The notes: generated by a model not told the origin, from the sequence alone. DNA of 64,000 nucleotides from Oceanobacillus sojae (GCF_007991515.1 NZ_BJYM01000002.1:308878-372877); one strand, 5' to 3'. Shown: positions 35,903 to 45,306, counted from the stretch's first letter. Made by a program: numbers and translations.

Positions 35903-37327
35903 TTAGTGTTCTCCTTTATTATACTGTACATGATTTTGCTCTTCTGCTGGTGAATTGCCATTCTTGATAAAAAAGCTAATTATAATCCCAATCAGCGAGA
36001 GTACGGTAATGACCATAAAGGCAACATTGATACCATGAATCATCGGATAGGCTATTTCGGGATTAAGCTCCGCAGATACTTCCGTCGTTGTCATTACGGT
36101 GATGACAATAGCTGTCCCAATTGATGCCGAGACCTGTCGCATGGTATTGGTCATTGCTGTACCATGTGAAATCAATTCTCTTGGGAGCTGATTTAAACCT
36201 GCTGTTGTTACAGGCATCATGACCATAGAAAGTCCAAACATCCGAACCGCATACAAAATCATAATCATCGTCATCGATGTAGAAGGCCCCAGATTGGAAA
36301 GTGCGAAAGTGGAAGCTGTAATAATGGTAAGCCCGATAATCGAAAGCCACCTTGCACCGAAGCGATCAAATATACGCCCCGTAATTGGAGACATCATTCC
36401 ATTCACAAGTGCACCGGGAAGAAGAGCAATTCCTGCTTCCATTGCTGTGAAGCCGCGTGCGTTTTGCATATAAAGAGGAATCAATGTCTCCGCACCAATT
36501 AGTCCCATAAACGCAATCATGGGGATGATAGTCGACAGGGTGAAAATAGGGTTTTTAAATACCCTGAACTCCAGCATAGGTGTCTTCATACGTAATTGCC
36601 TGATTATGAAACATACCAGAGACACAGCCCCAATAACCAGCGTAGTAATCGTAATAATACTTCCCCAGCCGTTGTTGCCCGCGCTTGTAAATCCGTATAA
36701 AAATCCCCCGAAGCCGAAAGATGATAAAATAATTGATAAGATATCCAGCTTTGGATATGTTAATTCTGTAACGTTTTTCATCACTTTGGCAGCGACCAGG
36801 ATAACAATAATAGCAATTGGCAATATAATCAAAAATACAGCACGCCAGGAATAATTGGTGATGATCCATCCAGACAAAGCAGGTCCAATCGCCGGAGCGA
36901 AAGATATTACGAGGCCCACCAGTCCCATCGCCATCCCGCGGTTTTTAACAGGGAAAATTAATAGAAAAACAGTCTGCATCAGTGGCATAATCACACCAGC
37001 TCCACTGGATTGAATAATTCTGCCTAAAATCAGCATACCAAAGTTTGGAGCCAGAGCAGAAAATACTGTACCGACAGCAAATACTGTCATTGCAGTAATA
37101 AACAGCTGTCTTGTCGAGAACCGCGCCATTAAAAATGCTGTAACAGGAATCATCACACCATTTACGAGCATGAAAACGGTCGTCAGCCATTGCCCTGTAT
37201 TAGCAGTCACATTCATTTCTTCCATGATTGGCGGAATTGCGGTAATCATGGTTGTCTGGTTTAAAATTGAAATGAATCCGCCAATGAGAAGAACAATAAT
37301 GATAGGTGTTTTATTAAATGATTGCAC
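35903..37327 (-). CDS. DHA2 (EmrB/QacA)-type MFS drug transporter
   Basis: A 474-residue, 14-segment proton-driven exporter. Features are the start LNQTTMITAIPPIMEEM, the loop motif MARFSTRQLFITAM and motif C near LGLVGLVISFAPAIGPALSGW. The closest Bacillus families are LmrB and YhcA-type multidrug pumps. The start codon is GTG with AAGGGAGGT 12 bases upstream. No regulator gene is adjacent, and the 320-base upstream gap may carry its control sites. Confidence 0.9.
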   Translation of the reverse strand: MQSFNKTPIIIVLLIGGFISILNQTTMITAIPPIMEEMNVTANTGQWLTTVFMLVNGVMIPVTAFLMARFSTRQLFITAMTVFAVGTVFSALAPNFGMLILGRIIQSSGAGVIMPLMQTVFLLIFPVKNRGMAMGLVGLVISFAPAIGPALSGWIITNYSWRAVFLIILPIAIIVILVAAKVMKNVTELTYPKLDILSIILSSFGFGGFLYGFTSAGNNGWGSIITITTLVIGAVSLVCFIIRQLRMKTPMLEFRVFKNPIFTLSTIIPMIAFMGLIGAETLIPLYMQNARGFTAMEAGIALLPGALVNGMMSPITGRIFDRFGARWLSIIGLTIITASTFALSNLGPSTSMTMIMILYAVRMFGLSMVMMPVTTAGLNQLPRELISHGTAMTNTMRQVSASIGTAIVITVMTTTEVSAELNPEIAYPMIHGINVAFMVITVLSLIGIIISFFIKNGNSPAEEQNHVQYNKGEH

Positions 37328-37649
37328 GTTTTAGTGATTACCTCCCTTAATAATAATTTACAATAGAGGATATGTTACAGGACTCCTCTCGTTTTGTCGA
37401 TGAATGTGCTTTTCATCACATTTTCATCCATATACATATAGAAGTATTTTCTAAAATAAGTATCTTAGACTTCTACAAAATATAATGACGTCTCGACAAA
37501 AGGCATATATGAAAACCAAGCTGCATTTGTATAAAAAAGCAAATGAAAGTCTCTTCTATTGGATATCATTTTCAAAGTTAAAAGCGTATTAGGAATCTGA
37601 CTAATACGCTTTTAACTTTGTAATATCATTCAACTAAAAGAAATCATTC
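37328..37649. other. Intergenic region with long hairpin
   Basis: No gene seen. It holds the 20-bp-arm hairpin at 37573-37620 and, further right in the leader of the MFS gene, a 9-bp pair TTTTGTCGA/TCGACAAAA about 100 bases apart. Confidence 0.5.
37573..37620. terminator. Very stable hairpin, probable terminator
   Basis: Perfect 20-bp arms CAAAGTTAAAAGCGTATTAG (37573-37592) and its complement (37601-37620) with an 8-base loop, 30 bases beyond the stop of the minus-strand methyltransferase. The T runs lie within the stem, so termination is likely but not textbook. Confidence 0.6.
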
Positions 37650-38414
37650 CTATTTTAATTGGCAATGAACTATCATTGAAGTGCTATCTTTCACAAAAGT
37701 ATCTTTTTTCCAGGAACCATATAAGTTTATTAATTCAAAACCATGTGAGTCTAATAGGCGATACAGCTCCATTGGATAAACATAACGCAGTGAAATGGAA
37801 TCACTTGCCGCATGAATTAATTGCTCATTTTCAAAAAATTCAGTGTGCGTTGTGCAATTCAAAATTTGAGTTTCATGATTGTACTCTTCACGGCTCTTTT
37901 CGATTATAGTTTGATTTTCGTTATTTATATAAGATTCCTCAAATTCCCCGGGAACAGACAACTCCTCTATATTTGGATTTCGTGTATCAAATATAAATTG
38001 TCCACCCGTTAATAAATGTTTTTTCACTGAATGTAATAACGCATCTTGGCTTTCATTTGTTAAAAAATGTTGAAACGAATTACCAGTCATAAAAACCAAT
38101 GGTGATTTATAAGCTAAATCTAATTCCGTACAATCTTGCTGTTCAAAAATAATATTTATCTGTTCATCATCTGCTTTTTGCTTTGCCCTGCTCAGCATAC
38201 CAGCATGCAAATCTACTCCTGTCATGTTTAATCCACTTTTAGCCATAGGTATCGTTAATCTGCCTGTGCCGCAAGCAAGATCAATGATAGGTTCATGCAT
38301 TCCACTTGCATAATCCATTAAATATAGTAAATCATCTTGATATTTACTATACATTTCATCATATTTCTCAGGGTTTTCATATTTCTCAAAGTTATTTTCA
38401 AATATCTCTTTCAA
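37650..38414 (-). CDS. SAM-dependent methyltransferase (class I)
   Basis: A ~254-residue methyltransferase. Motif I is IIDLACGTGRLTIPMA, followed by GVDLHAGMLSRAKQKA (motif II) and LVFMTGNSFQHF (motif IV area). I use the TTG at 38414 because AAGGAGGAG ends seven bases upstream; the ATG at 38444 would place that ribosome site inside the gene. The target, small molecule or otherwise, is unknown. It is a single gene. Confidence 0.88.
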   Translation of the reverse strand: MKEIFENNFEKYENPEKYDEMYSKYQDDLLYLMDYASGMHEPIIDLACGTGRLTIPMAKSGLNMTGVDLHAGMLSRAKQKADDEQINIIFEQQDCTELDLAYKSPLVFMTGNSFQHFLTNESQDALLHSVKKHLLTGGQFIFDTRNPNIEELSVPGEFEESYINNENQTIIEKSREEYNHETQILNCTTHTEFFENEQLIHAASDSISLRYVYPMELYRLLDSHGFELINLYGSWKKDTFVKDSTSMIVHCQLK

Positions 38415-38608
38415 AAATTTGCTCCTCCTTACGTGTCGAAGCAAAATATTTGTGATCTATTATTTTGCTTCACCTGCATATATTTGATGGAAGTTATTCA
38501 TATTTTTCATTCGCAACACAACCTTTCAAAGTAATATACTTATTATATCAGATATTGAAAATTCAGGATGTATCATTATTGATTTCTGACGCCGGCAGGA
38601 ATGCTTGC

Positions 38609-39625
38609 TTAACTTATTATCTTCCCTTCAAGCATGCCAGGCAGTTTTTCTTTTCCTTTGAGCCATTCAGTAAAGGAAAATTCATAAGGAGCACAATCTC
38701 CACCAATACCAATCATTACATTTAAATCTTTTGGGCAATAAACAACTGTATGCAATGTACCAAAAAATTCTTTATAGTGTTTGAAAAACAATGGTGAGTG
38801 TTCCCTGTTAAAAATATAATAAGCAGAGTCTGGCGTCAGCTTTTCTTTTTCTAGTACTGATAAATATTTTTTCCGTTCTAATGATCCACTAATGACTGCT
38901 CTATTTTTCCTGTTTAGCTGCTCAGATTCAAAATGATTTGTACAAATAATCTGCGCATTTTTACGAACAATCTGTTTTTCAGGCGATGCTTCCACAATGG
39001 CGTTATTTCCTTCCTTATCCATTATAGAAAAATTAACACAATATTGATGAGGAATTTGTTTAATAAACGACACTGCTTCACCTGTAACAGCGCAATGCTC
39101 CAGAACAAGGCGGCAAACTGCTGTTGCCAAAAACCCTTCTTGGCCGATCCTTTCATTTACCAAATGCAACCCAATAACAAGCCCCTTCTCATTCATGCCA
39201 TCCAGTCTGCCTGTAATCTGCTGACTGAACCCGATGCTTGCGTATCCGTTGTCCGGTCTGATTAGGACAAGTCTGGCGTCATATAATTCATCATTGAAAT
39301 CATAATTTCTTACATAGAAGGAATCATTGGCCAGTGTCGTACAACCCATAGAAGGCATCTGCATATTATAGCCTCCAAACAGCTTTATTGCGGTATTTAT
39401 ATTGATCCCCATCCCTGCAGCCAGACCTTCTATCTCTTTCAAAAGAGTTGGGGAAATTTTCTCTATCTGCTTCCTTGCTTCTGCCATATCTTCATTTATC
39501 TGTAATTCTTCCTGTTGTCTCCATTTTGGATGTAATTTTAGTGCAACGCCCTGTTTCACTCCTATATCATAAGCAGAGCCTTTTAATTCAACAACTTCCA
39601 CCTGTAAATTTTTTCTTTGACTCAT
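38609..39625 (-). CDS. C45-family (acyl-CoA:6-aminopenicillanate acyltransferase-like) amidohydrolase
   Basis: A 338-residue NTN-type hydrolase relative. The expected catalytic cysteine is Cys95 in PSMGCTTLAND, where family members self-cleave to free the nucleophile; the downstream RNYDF and GRLDGMNEKGLVIGLH blocks fit. The family includes penicillin acyltransferase and other enzymes that cut or form amide bonds on small molecules. Its ATG overlaps the stop of the upstream MerR gene by four bases, so it is translationally coupled to its regulator. The substrate is probably a MerR-sensed compound (inference). Confidence 0.85.
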   Translation of the reverse strand: MSQRKNLQVEVVELKGSAYDIGVKQGVALKLHPKWRQQEELQINEDMAEARKQIEKISPTLLKEIEGLAAGMGININTAIKLFGGYNMQMPSMGCTTLANDSFYVRNYDFNDELYDARLVLIRPDNGYASIGFSQQITGRLDGMNEKGLVIGLHLVNERIGQEGFLATAVCRLVLEHCAVTGEAVSFIKQIPHQYCVNFSIMDKEGNNAIVEASPEKQIVRKNAQIICTNHFESEQLNRKNRAVISGSLERKKYLSVLEKEKLTPDSAYYIFNREHSPLFFKHYKEFFGTLHTVVYCPKDLNVMIGIGGDCAPYEFSFTEWLKGKEKLPGMLEGKIIS

Positions 39626-40386
39626 GGCTTCCCTCCTATATATGTGACGGGTATAATGATATCCGCTTCGTCCATCTGATCACCGCGATACCATTCAAAA
39701 ATAGAACCGGCCGGAGCCCAGTTATTTGTCATACAATATTGAATTAATTTGCGGTAAGCGGCTTCTATTTTGGAAAAATCCTCTTTGAAAGCAAGGCCAA
39801 TACAGAAGCTCCTCCTCATTTCTTCTGAAAAAGCTTCTGGAACAGGGGCTGTATTTATATTAGCTGGTACACCAAAGCCAATTTCTGCATTGATTTGCTT
39901 GCTGCTTCCGGACAAATACCGTAAGTACGTATTCTTAATTGGAATATGATGCTGCTTCATCTGTTTGCGTCTTAACTCAAATTCCCCGCTAAATTGTCCT
40001 GGAGAAGCTTCCGCCTCAAACCAGATAACCTTCTCTGCAGGTTTTTCAAACATATAAATCTCCTCTTCTCCATAATCACTTTCTAAATAGCGGAGACTGA
40101 TTTCCAGCTGTCTCTGGTTTTCTTTTATTGTCTGAATCCATTTCTGCTTCATCTGCTTCTGCCTGTTTTCATCCGCTTTTAAGTAGAGCTGGATATCATG
40201 AATAGGAACCTTCGCTGTCCGCAAGCTTGCAATCATCTTGGCAAGAGGGACCTGATTCTCTGCATACATGCGATAGTTACTATAATCCTGCCGCACTGAT
40301 GTCAGCAGATGCTTTTCTTCATAAAAGCGAAGTGTGCTTTTGGGAATTCCAGTTTTCATTGAAAATGCCTGTATTGTCATCAACAT
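39622..40386 (-). CDS. MerR-family regulator with GyrI-like effector domain
   Basis: A 254-residue regulator. The MerR DNA-binding head starts MLMTIQAFSMKTGIPKSTLRF and YEEKHLLTSVR, followed by a coiled coil (about 80-115) and a C-terminal GyrI/SOUL-like domain (about 120-254) that in BmrR-like proteins binds cationic drugs. RBS AGGAGG lies before the ATG. A promoter with a 19-bp spacer and central dyad lies upstream, the classical MerR target. It forms an operon with the C45 enzyme. Confidence 0.9.
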   Translation of the reverse strand: MLMTIQAFSMKTGIPKSTLRFYEEKHLLTSVRQDYSNYRMYAENQVPLAKMIASLRTAKVPIHDIQLYLKADENRQKQMKQKWIQTIKENQRQLEISLRYLESDYGEEEIYMFEKPAEKVIWFEAEASPGQFSGEFELRRKQMKQHHIPIKNTYLRYLSGSSKQINAEIGFGVPANINTAPVPEAFSEEMRRSFCIGLAFKEDFSKIEAAYRKLIQYCMTNNWAPAGSIFEWYRGDQMDEADIIIPVTYIGGKP

Positions 40387-40416
40387 GCTTTCCTCCTGTC
40401 GCCCTCTCTATCTATC

Positions 40417-40447
40417 AGCATAAACGTTAAAGTAACTTGAATGTCAA
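40417..40447 (-). promoter_or_regulatory. MerR-type promoter with 19-bp spacer
   Basis: On the minus strand TTGACA (40447-40442) and TATGCT (40422-40417) are separated by 19 bases that contain GTTA-CTT-TAAC. MerR activators are known to twist such over-long spacers to start transcription. Confidence 0.75.
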
Positions 40448-40460
40448 GAGTAATTTTTCA

Positions 40461-40496
40461 TATTAAAACACATTTAAATTTAAATGTGTTTTAATA
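40461..40496. repeat. 36-bp perfect palindrome without spacer
   Basis: Arms of 18 bp beginning TATTAAAACACATTTAAA, symmetrical about 40478/40479. It lies between the ClbS/DfsB-like gene and the MerR promoter. It is AT-rich and not followed by a separate T run. It is either a weak terminator or a protein-binding site. Confidence 0.88.
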
Positions 40497-40526
40497 GTCT
40501 ATTTTTAATTTATATAATTAATCTAT

Positions 40527-41042
40527 TTATACTCCCCGAACCTTTTTCCACTTTCTAATTTTTGTCCGAAATGACTTGAATGGCGCGACTGTATTAATAT
40601 GAATCCATTTCCAAATCGGCCAGCTGGAAGGTGTAGTCGTTGCCCATTGTCTGCCTCCCTGTTCAAATATTTCTTTATCATGATAGCTTTCTACTAATTG
40701 GATGATGCGATCAACATCATGGTTGAACTTCTCAATCAGCATTTCCAGCGAATCAACAGCATACTGACCATAAAAGCTTTGATAGAGACCTCCGAGGTTA
40801 TTCCATTTATATTCTGGAGTCGGTGTGATAACATCCTTTCCTTCCTGGTTATCCTGCTCCCAGGATAAGATTAAATTCATCCAGCCTAGTTGATAGGCAA
40901 TCATTTGTGCGGGTGTTCTATCGACTTCGCTTACGGTATCATCTTTATCTGCGGTATTAATTGCATCAAATTCACTGATAAATAGATCGGCTCTTTTTGT
41001 AATTTCATCAATTAGAGCCTGTTTATTCTCGTACGCCTTCAT
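40527..41042 (-). CDS. ClbS/DfsB-family four-helix-bundle protein
   Basis: A 171-residue cytoplasmic protein of the DUF1706 family. Family signatures are RTPAQMIAYQLGWMNLILSWE, EYKWNNLGGLYQSFY and SWPIWKWIHINTVAPF. The named members inactivate the genotoxin colibactin (ClbS) or act in sulfonate-related stress (DfsB), and the fold is related to DinB. It follows the APH-like gene on the same strand after 36 bases, suggesting co-transcription. Confidence 0.88.
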   Translation of the reverse strand: MKAYENKQALIDEITKRADLFISEFDAINTADKDDTVSEVDRTPAQMIAYQLGWMNLILSWEQDNQEGKDVITPTPEYKWNNLGGLYQSFYGQYAVDSLEMLIEKFNHDVDRIIQLVESYHDKEIFEQGGRQWATTTPSSWPIWKWIHINTVAPFKSFRTKIRKWKKVRGV

Positions 41043-41078
41043 TTTAAATCACCCTTCTTCTTATATGTATTGTTAAAG

Positions 41079-42032
41079 TTATCTCTTATCTCCAGGAATA
41101 AAAGGCACATCATTTTCAATCCGAAACCGCATTTTTTCCAAATGATTTTTAACTTTTGTGCCCATTTCTCTTCCCTGAAAAGAATTCTTAAAAAATAAAT
41201 AAGAATATAAGAGTCTGTATTCCAAAAAACGGGGAATTAAATGCAATTGCTCCTCAGACAAAGCTGTTTCCTCTGTATAACCTTCCAAAAATAACTTTGT
41301 AAAATGTCGATAGAGTTCCAGCTGTTCTAACCTGCCAAGCTGTCTATTATTTTCCATAAAATGAAAGATTGGAATCGCAGTATCATAAGCATACCAGCTT
41401 CTGCGGACATCACCAAAATCTAAAACATACATCGCTTTATTTGCAATCATGATGTTTTCATTATGGAGATCATGGTGTACAATTCCATAATTGTTTTTAT
41501 CCTTCGGGAGAGCAACAAACTCGTCCATATATTTCTGCCACTTCTCTTCTATTATTTTACCGTGGCCTTTTGCAAAGTCTTCCCTTTTTATATCGTGGTC
41601 CCACCCTAAATAATTCTGCTCCATTTTATGACGATTTAATTTGGTTATTTCATGCATTTTACCAAGCAGCTTCCCCCAGGCTTTTATTACATGATTTTCT
41701 TTCAAATCAGGAGACAGAACCTCCCCATCAATATATGTATATGTCATCAAATAAAATTTTTTCTCTTCCCCATTGATTTGTTCTATAAGCGTGTCATTTT
41801 TTGAAGGGATAAGACTGGGGGTTTTTATTCCATGCAGAAGCATTATTTCTATTATTTCCTGTTCATTGAGTAAATTAATTTTTTTATATGCTTTCGTGTC
41901 CAATATTTTTATAACCATCTTCTGATTACGGCTGAGAAATACATTATTATGAAAGCCTCCAAGTAATTCAAGAGCCTCTATATTTTCTGTATATAATGAT
42001 TTTATTTGTTCCAGAATAATTGGATTTATCAT
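41079..42032 (-). CDS. Phosphotransferase (APH/choline-kinase-fold) protein
   Basis: A 317-residue kinase-fold protein. The catalytic loop is IVHHDLHNENIMI (HxDxxxEN) and the metal-binding segment is MYVLDFGDVRRSWYAYD. The early ATP-binding part VVIKI-like NQKMVIKILDTKAYK contains the Lys. It resembles the aminoglycoside phosphotransferase and homoserine kinase-like enzymes also found in Bacillus spore-coat CotS relatives. The substrate is unknown. RBS GGAAG precedes ATG. Confidence 0.87.
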   Translation of the reverse strand: MINPIILEQIKSLYTENIEALELLGGFHNNVFLSRNQKMVIKILDTKAYKKINLLNEQEIIEIMLLHGIKTPSLIPSKNDTLIEQINGEEKKFYLMTYTYIDGEVLSPDLKENHVIKAWGKLLGKMHEITKLNRHKMEQNYLGWDHDIKREDFAKGHGKIIEEKWQKYMDEFVALPKDKNNYGIVHHDLHNENIMIANKAMYVLDFGDVRRSWYAYDTAIPIFHFMENNRQLGRLEQLELYRHFTKLFLEGYTEETALSEEQLHLIPRFLEYRLLYSYLFFKNSFQGREMGTKVKNHLEKMRFRIENDVPFIPGDKR

Positions 42033-42241
42033 TACTCTTCGCTTCCTTTCATAAATAAGGTCGATTATTTCTTTATTTCTTTAATCTACTAACTGCTTTT
42101 TATGATTAGGCTCTTTTCGTATGCTTTGTTGCTTTTAGATATTAAGTTTAATTGACAATCTTAATGGAATATTCCTCCTTTTCACTTTGATATGTTAAAA
42201 TAAGAATATACGTTCTATTATTAAGAGGTGGTAACTTAAAG

Positions 42242-42817
42242 ATGTTAAAGAATAAAGAAGATGTAATAAAGCTAATCCAAAGCGACGAAAAGATGATGGA
42301 GATTATAAAGGCTGCAAGTACTTTGAATTTACCTGACTGGTGGATATGTGCAGGATTTATACGTTCAAAAATCTGGGACACATTGCACGGGTTTAATGAA
42401 AGAACGGAGACCCCAGATGTTGATGTTATCTACTTTGATAACACAAACATTAATGAGAATTTTGAAAAGGAATTAGAGAATAAGCTGATAAGCATCATTC
42501 CTAATATACCTTGGTCTGTTAAAAATGAGGCAAGAATGCACGTCCTTAATAATCTTCCTCCCTATACTTCTTCGGAGGATGCTATTTCAAAGTTTCCAGA
42601 AACTGCAACTGCTCTGGGAGTCAAGCTGGACAAGGATCATAATTTGGTTCTTACTTCTCCTTGTGGAATAGATGATGTCATTAATTTAGAATTGAAACCG
42701 ACTCCCTTCTTTATCGAAACAAAAGAACTTGCTGCAATTTACGAGGAGCGGATTATCAAAAAGAATTGGAAAGCTATTTGGCATAAAATTAAAGTTCATC
42801 ATATAATAGATAACTGA
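42242..42817 (+). CDS. Nucleotidyltransferase-family protein (NTP_transf_6)
   Basis: A 191-residue member of the DUF925/NTP_transf_6 group within the nucleotidyltransferase superfamily. Conserved blocks are LPDWWICAGFIRSKIWD, TPDVDVIYFD (the paired catalytic Asp residues) and EDAISKFPETATALGV, followed by a C-terminal YEERIIKKNWKAIW. The substrate is not known. RBS GAGGTGG lies upstream. A terminator follows the gene. Confidence 0.88.
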   Translation: MLKNKEDVIKLIQSDEKMMEIIKAASTLNLPDWWICAGFIRSKIWDTLHGFNERTETPDVDVIYFDNTNINENFEKELENKLISIIPNIPWSVKNEARMHVLNNLPPYTSSEDAISKFPETATALGVKLDKDHNLVLTSPCGIDDVINLELKPTPFFIETKELAAIYEERIIKKNWKAIWHKIKVHHIIDN

Positions 42818-42828
42818 TTACGGAATAT

Positions 42829-42857
42829 GCCGTTTCATTTGATGAAATGGCTTTTTT
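42829..42857 (+). terminator. Intrinsic terminator
   Basis: Stem GCCGTTTCA/TGAAATGGC (one mismatch) and six T. Confidence 0.8.
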
Positions 42858-42924
42858 ATATCCAACGAAAAAATCGACAGTGATTGATTAAGATAGAATT
42901 GAACACTTGCCTTATCAGGTTGTT

Positions 42925-43404
42925 TTATTTATTCGTATCATTCCAGACTAAATCCTTATCTAACCTATAAAAACAAGTACATTTAGTTTTCAGCCATTCT
43001 GTTAATGGAGCGGACACACCTGTATTTTTTATGTAATTTTCAATCTCTGTAAGAGGAACCCATTTTATATCTGTAATTTCACCATCTGGATCATTTATTT
43101 TAAGTTGTTCCTGATGCTTAACGGATACATTACAAACGGTGACTAAGCTCTGAGCAGCATGTTCAGGTATATAGCTTTCGTGGATATAAGCTATTTCAAA
43201 ATTTGTTACGCTTAATCCTGTTTCCTCATACACTTCTCTCGACAATGCTTCTTTAATCGTTTCTCCTGCTTCAATTTGGCCGCCGGGTAGGCTCCAGATA
43301 TAGTTAGCATATTCATCTTTGTTTTGCACTAAAAGAATTCTTTCATTTTCTAAAATGATGGAAGACACGATTCGATATAATTTAAAAGCATTTAAGCGGA
43401 CCAT
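42925..43404 (-). CDS. Nudix hydrolase
   Basis: A 159-residue pyrophosphohydrolase. The Nudix box is complete: GGQIEAGETIKEALSREVYE followed by ETGL (GX5EX7REUXEEXGU, residues about 41-63). It begins with VSSIILENERILLVQNK, typical of ADP-ribose or nucleotide-sanitising enzymes. The substrate cannot be told. RBS GGAGG lies before ATG. Confidence 0.92.
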   Translation of the reverse strand: MVRLNAFKLYRIVSSIILENERILLVQNKDEYANYIWSLPGGQIEAGETIKEALSREVYEETGLSVTNFEIAYIHESYIPEHAAQSLVTVCNVSVKHQEQLKINDPDGEITDIKWVPLTEIENYIKNTGVSAPLTEWLKTKCTCFYRLDKDLVWNDTNK

Positions 43405-43526
43405 GTTTTTTCCTCCAATAGCTGCTATTTTATGATAAATGAAGGCCGGATTCCTTATTGTGATCCAGCCTGAACTTCCGTTAGAGTAATCTTATAGAAA
43501 TAATATTCAGAATAAAAACGCAATAA

Positions 43527-43742
43527 CTAAACTGCTTTTCGTTTTCTGACAAAATAGAGGAATAGCAGCTGCCCAATTAAGACAACGATGAAAAAACCTC
43601 CCAAAATAATAAACGCCAGCATTTTTAATTCTGGAGTCTGCGCTATTCCTGCTCCATCCACATTTCTAACTCTTATAACAATTGAAGCCCCTGTAAAAAA
43701 TATTAACCAAAACACATTTGTTGCCCACCATATTTTCATCAT
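43527..43742 (-). CDS. DUF3923-type small membrane protein, 71 aa
   Basis: Two membrane helices (ATNVFWLIFFTGASIVI and AFIILGGFFIVVLIGQLLFL) with the connecting segment RNVDGAGIAQTPELK, which is the recognisable DUF3923 feature. AGGTGA lies upstream of two tandem ATG codons. Function is unknown. Confidence 0.8.
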   Translation of the reverse strand: MMKIWWATNVFWLIFFTGASIVIRVRNVDGAGIAQTPELKMLAFIILGGFFIVVLIGQLLFLYFVRKRKAV

Positions 43743-43836
43743 CTATATCACCTGTTCCTTTTCTTGTTTGAGCTTAATCGTACATATGTAAATATCTATT
43801 TTTCATTTATAAACCAAAAAATACCACTCCCACTAA

Positions 43837-45306
43837 TCAACCTCTCTTAATCAGCTCCAGCGTCTTCGTAGCAACAGAATCTACAAAATGCTCATTATGA
43901 TCTACGCCGATCATTGTCGGTTTATATTTATTTATTGCTGCAATTAATTGATCAATCACCATCATATCTAAATAATTTGTCACTTCATCCCATACAAATA
44001 AGGAATGGTTACCTAACAACGCATTTGCCAAAAATACTTTCTTCTGCTCCCCCGAGCTCCAATGCTCACTTGAACGATCAGCAAAACTGGATCGTTTGGA
44101 ACCTAACTGCCGCAGCAAATGCAGATAAGATTGTTTTTCCTCTGCTGTTAGTTGTTGAAGGATAGAGGCATGATCCTCGTTAAGCTGATTTTGCTGCTGC
44201 AGGAGAGAGATTTTATCCGGCAGTCTGATTTGATAATCTCCTATGAATTCAAACTGACCATTCCCAAGTATAAAATTCAGCAGGGATGTTTTTCCTGCCC
44301 CATTTTTTCCTGTAATAAATAAGCGTTCAGAGGGATAGACATCTATATTGACCGGTTCAAACAAGCTCCTTCCATTCTGTAAAATAGAAAAATTCCGAAG
44401 TAAGAAGACTTGTTTATGAGGTTGATCAACCCGCATTTTTAATGCTTCCACAGTTTCAATATTATGAATCAGAGCTTGTTTTTCCACTATCTTTTCTTCT
44501 GTTCTTTTTTTAATTGCCTTGGAGCGCTTCATCTGTTTTGCTGCTAATCTTCTGCTGGCGGCGTCTTTGGAACTATCCTCTCTCAAATGTCCCCATGAGC
44601 CAACTCTTTTTGAAACAGTTTCCAGTCTATTAATCTCATGATGAAGTTTATGATTTTTTTCTTCAGCAAGTTCATCAGCATTCTTTTTCTCATAGGCCCA
44701 TGTATTGATATCACCTTTTACTACATCAATGCTTTCTTTGTTAATTGCCATAGTGTGGTCAACAAACTGATTGAGAAAATGCTGATCATGACTGACGACG
44801 ATAAAGCCCTTCTTCCGATTCAGGTAATCCCCGACAACCTTCCTTCCATGAACATCTAAATTATTTGTCGGTTCATCTATCAGCGGGAAAGTATCCACAT
44901 TGAGGAATAACTCTATTAATAAAATTTTTGTCTGTTCACCGCCGCTTAAAACATAGAAATCTCTGTCCAGCACTTCCGCAGGTAAATCCATATAGGATAA
45001 CTCCAACTCCAATTCCCAGCGTTCAATCATTGAATTTTCCTTAAGCAATACTTCTTCGGCAGTAAGATGATTATCTGGAGCAGGAAATATTGGGAAGTAC
45101 TTAAATATAAATGAGGATTGAACATTCCCATCGTAATCCAGATCTCCTAAAAGGATTTTAAAGAAAGTCGTTTTGCCGCGACCATTCCTCCCAAGCAGCC
45201 CCAGCTTCCAATTTTCATCAATATTCACTGTTATATTTTCAAATAAAGGATGAATCATGGATGGATATTTAAATGTCAAATTACTGATGAGTATATTACC
45301 GGCCAT
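43837..45306 (-). CDS. ABC-F ribosome-protection ATPase (Lsa-type)
   Basis: A 489-residue protein with two ATP-binding domains and no membrane part. Domain 1 has Walker A LGRNGRGKTT, signature LSGGEQTK and Walker B FPLIDEPTNNLD. A linker of about 80 charged residues follows (for example RRLAAKQMKRSKAIKKR). Domain 2 has GKNGAGKTS, WSSGEQKKVF and LFVWDEVTNYLD. Lsa, Vga and VmlR relatives dislodge lincosamides, streptogramin A and pleuromutilins from the ribosome (family knowledge). It follows a broken Pr6Pr-like gene by 27 bases, so both were probably in one transcript. Confidence 0.92.
   Translation of the reverse strand: MAGNILISNLTFKYPSMIHPLFENITVNIDENWKLGLLGRNGRGKTTFFKILLGDLDYDGNVQSSFIFKYFPIFPAPDNHLTAEEVLLKENSMIERWELELELSYMDLPAEVLDRDFYVLSGGEQTKILLIELFLNVDTFPLIDEPTNNLDVHGRKVVGDYLNRKKGFIVVSHDQHFLNQFVDHTMAINKESIDVVKGDINTWAYEKKNADELAEEKNHKLHHEINRLETVSKRVGSWGHLREDSSKDAASRRLAAKQMKRSKAIKKRTEEKIVEKQALIHNIETVEALKMRVDQPHKQVFLLRNFSILQNGRSLFEPVNIDVYPSERLFITGKNGAGKTSLLNFILGNGQFEFIGDYQIRLPDKISLLQQQNQLNEDHASILQQLTAEEKQSYLHLLRQLGSKRSSFADRSSEHWSSGEQKKVFLANALLGNHSLFVWDEVTNYLDMMVIDQLIAAINKYKPTMIGVDHNEHFVDSVATKTLELIKRG

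Noticed and set aside
37385..37505. TTTTGTCGA/TCGACAAAA pair about 100 bases apart in the MFS leader
   Set aside because: Only 9 bp over a long distance; not enough to call an operator.
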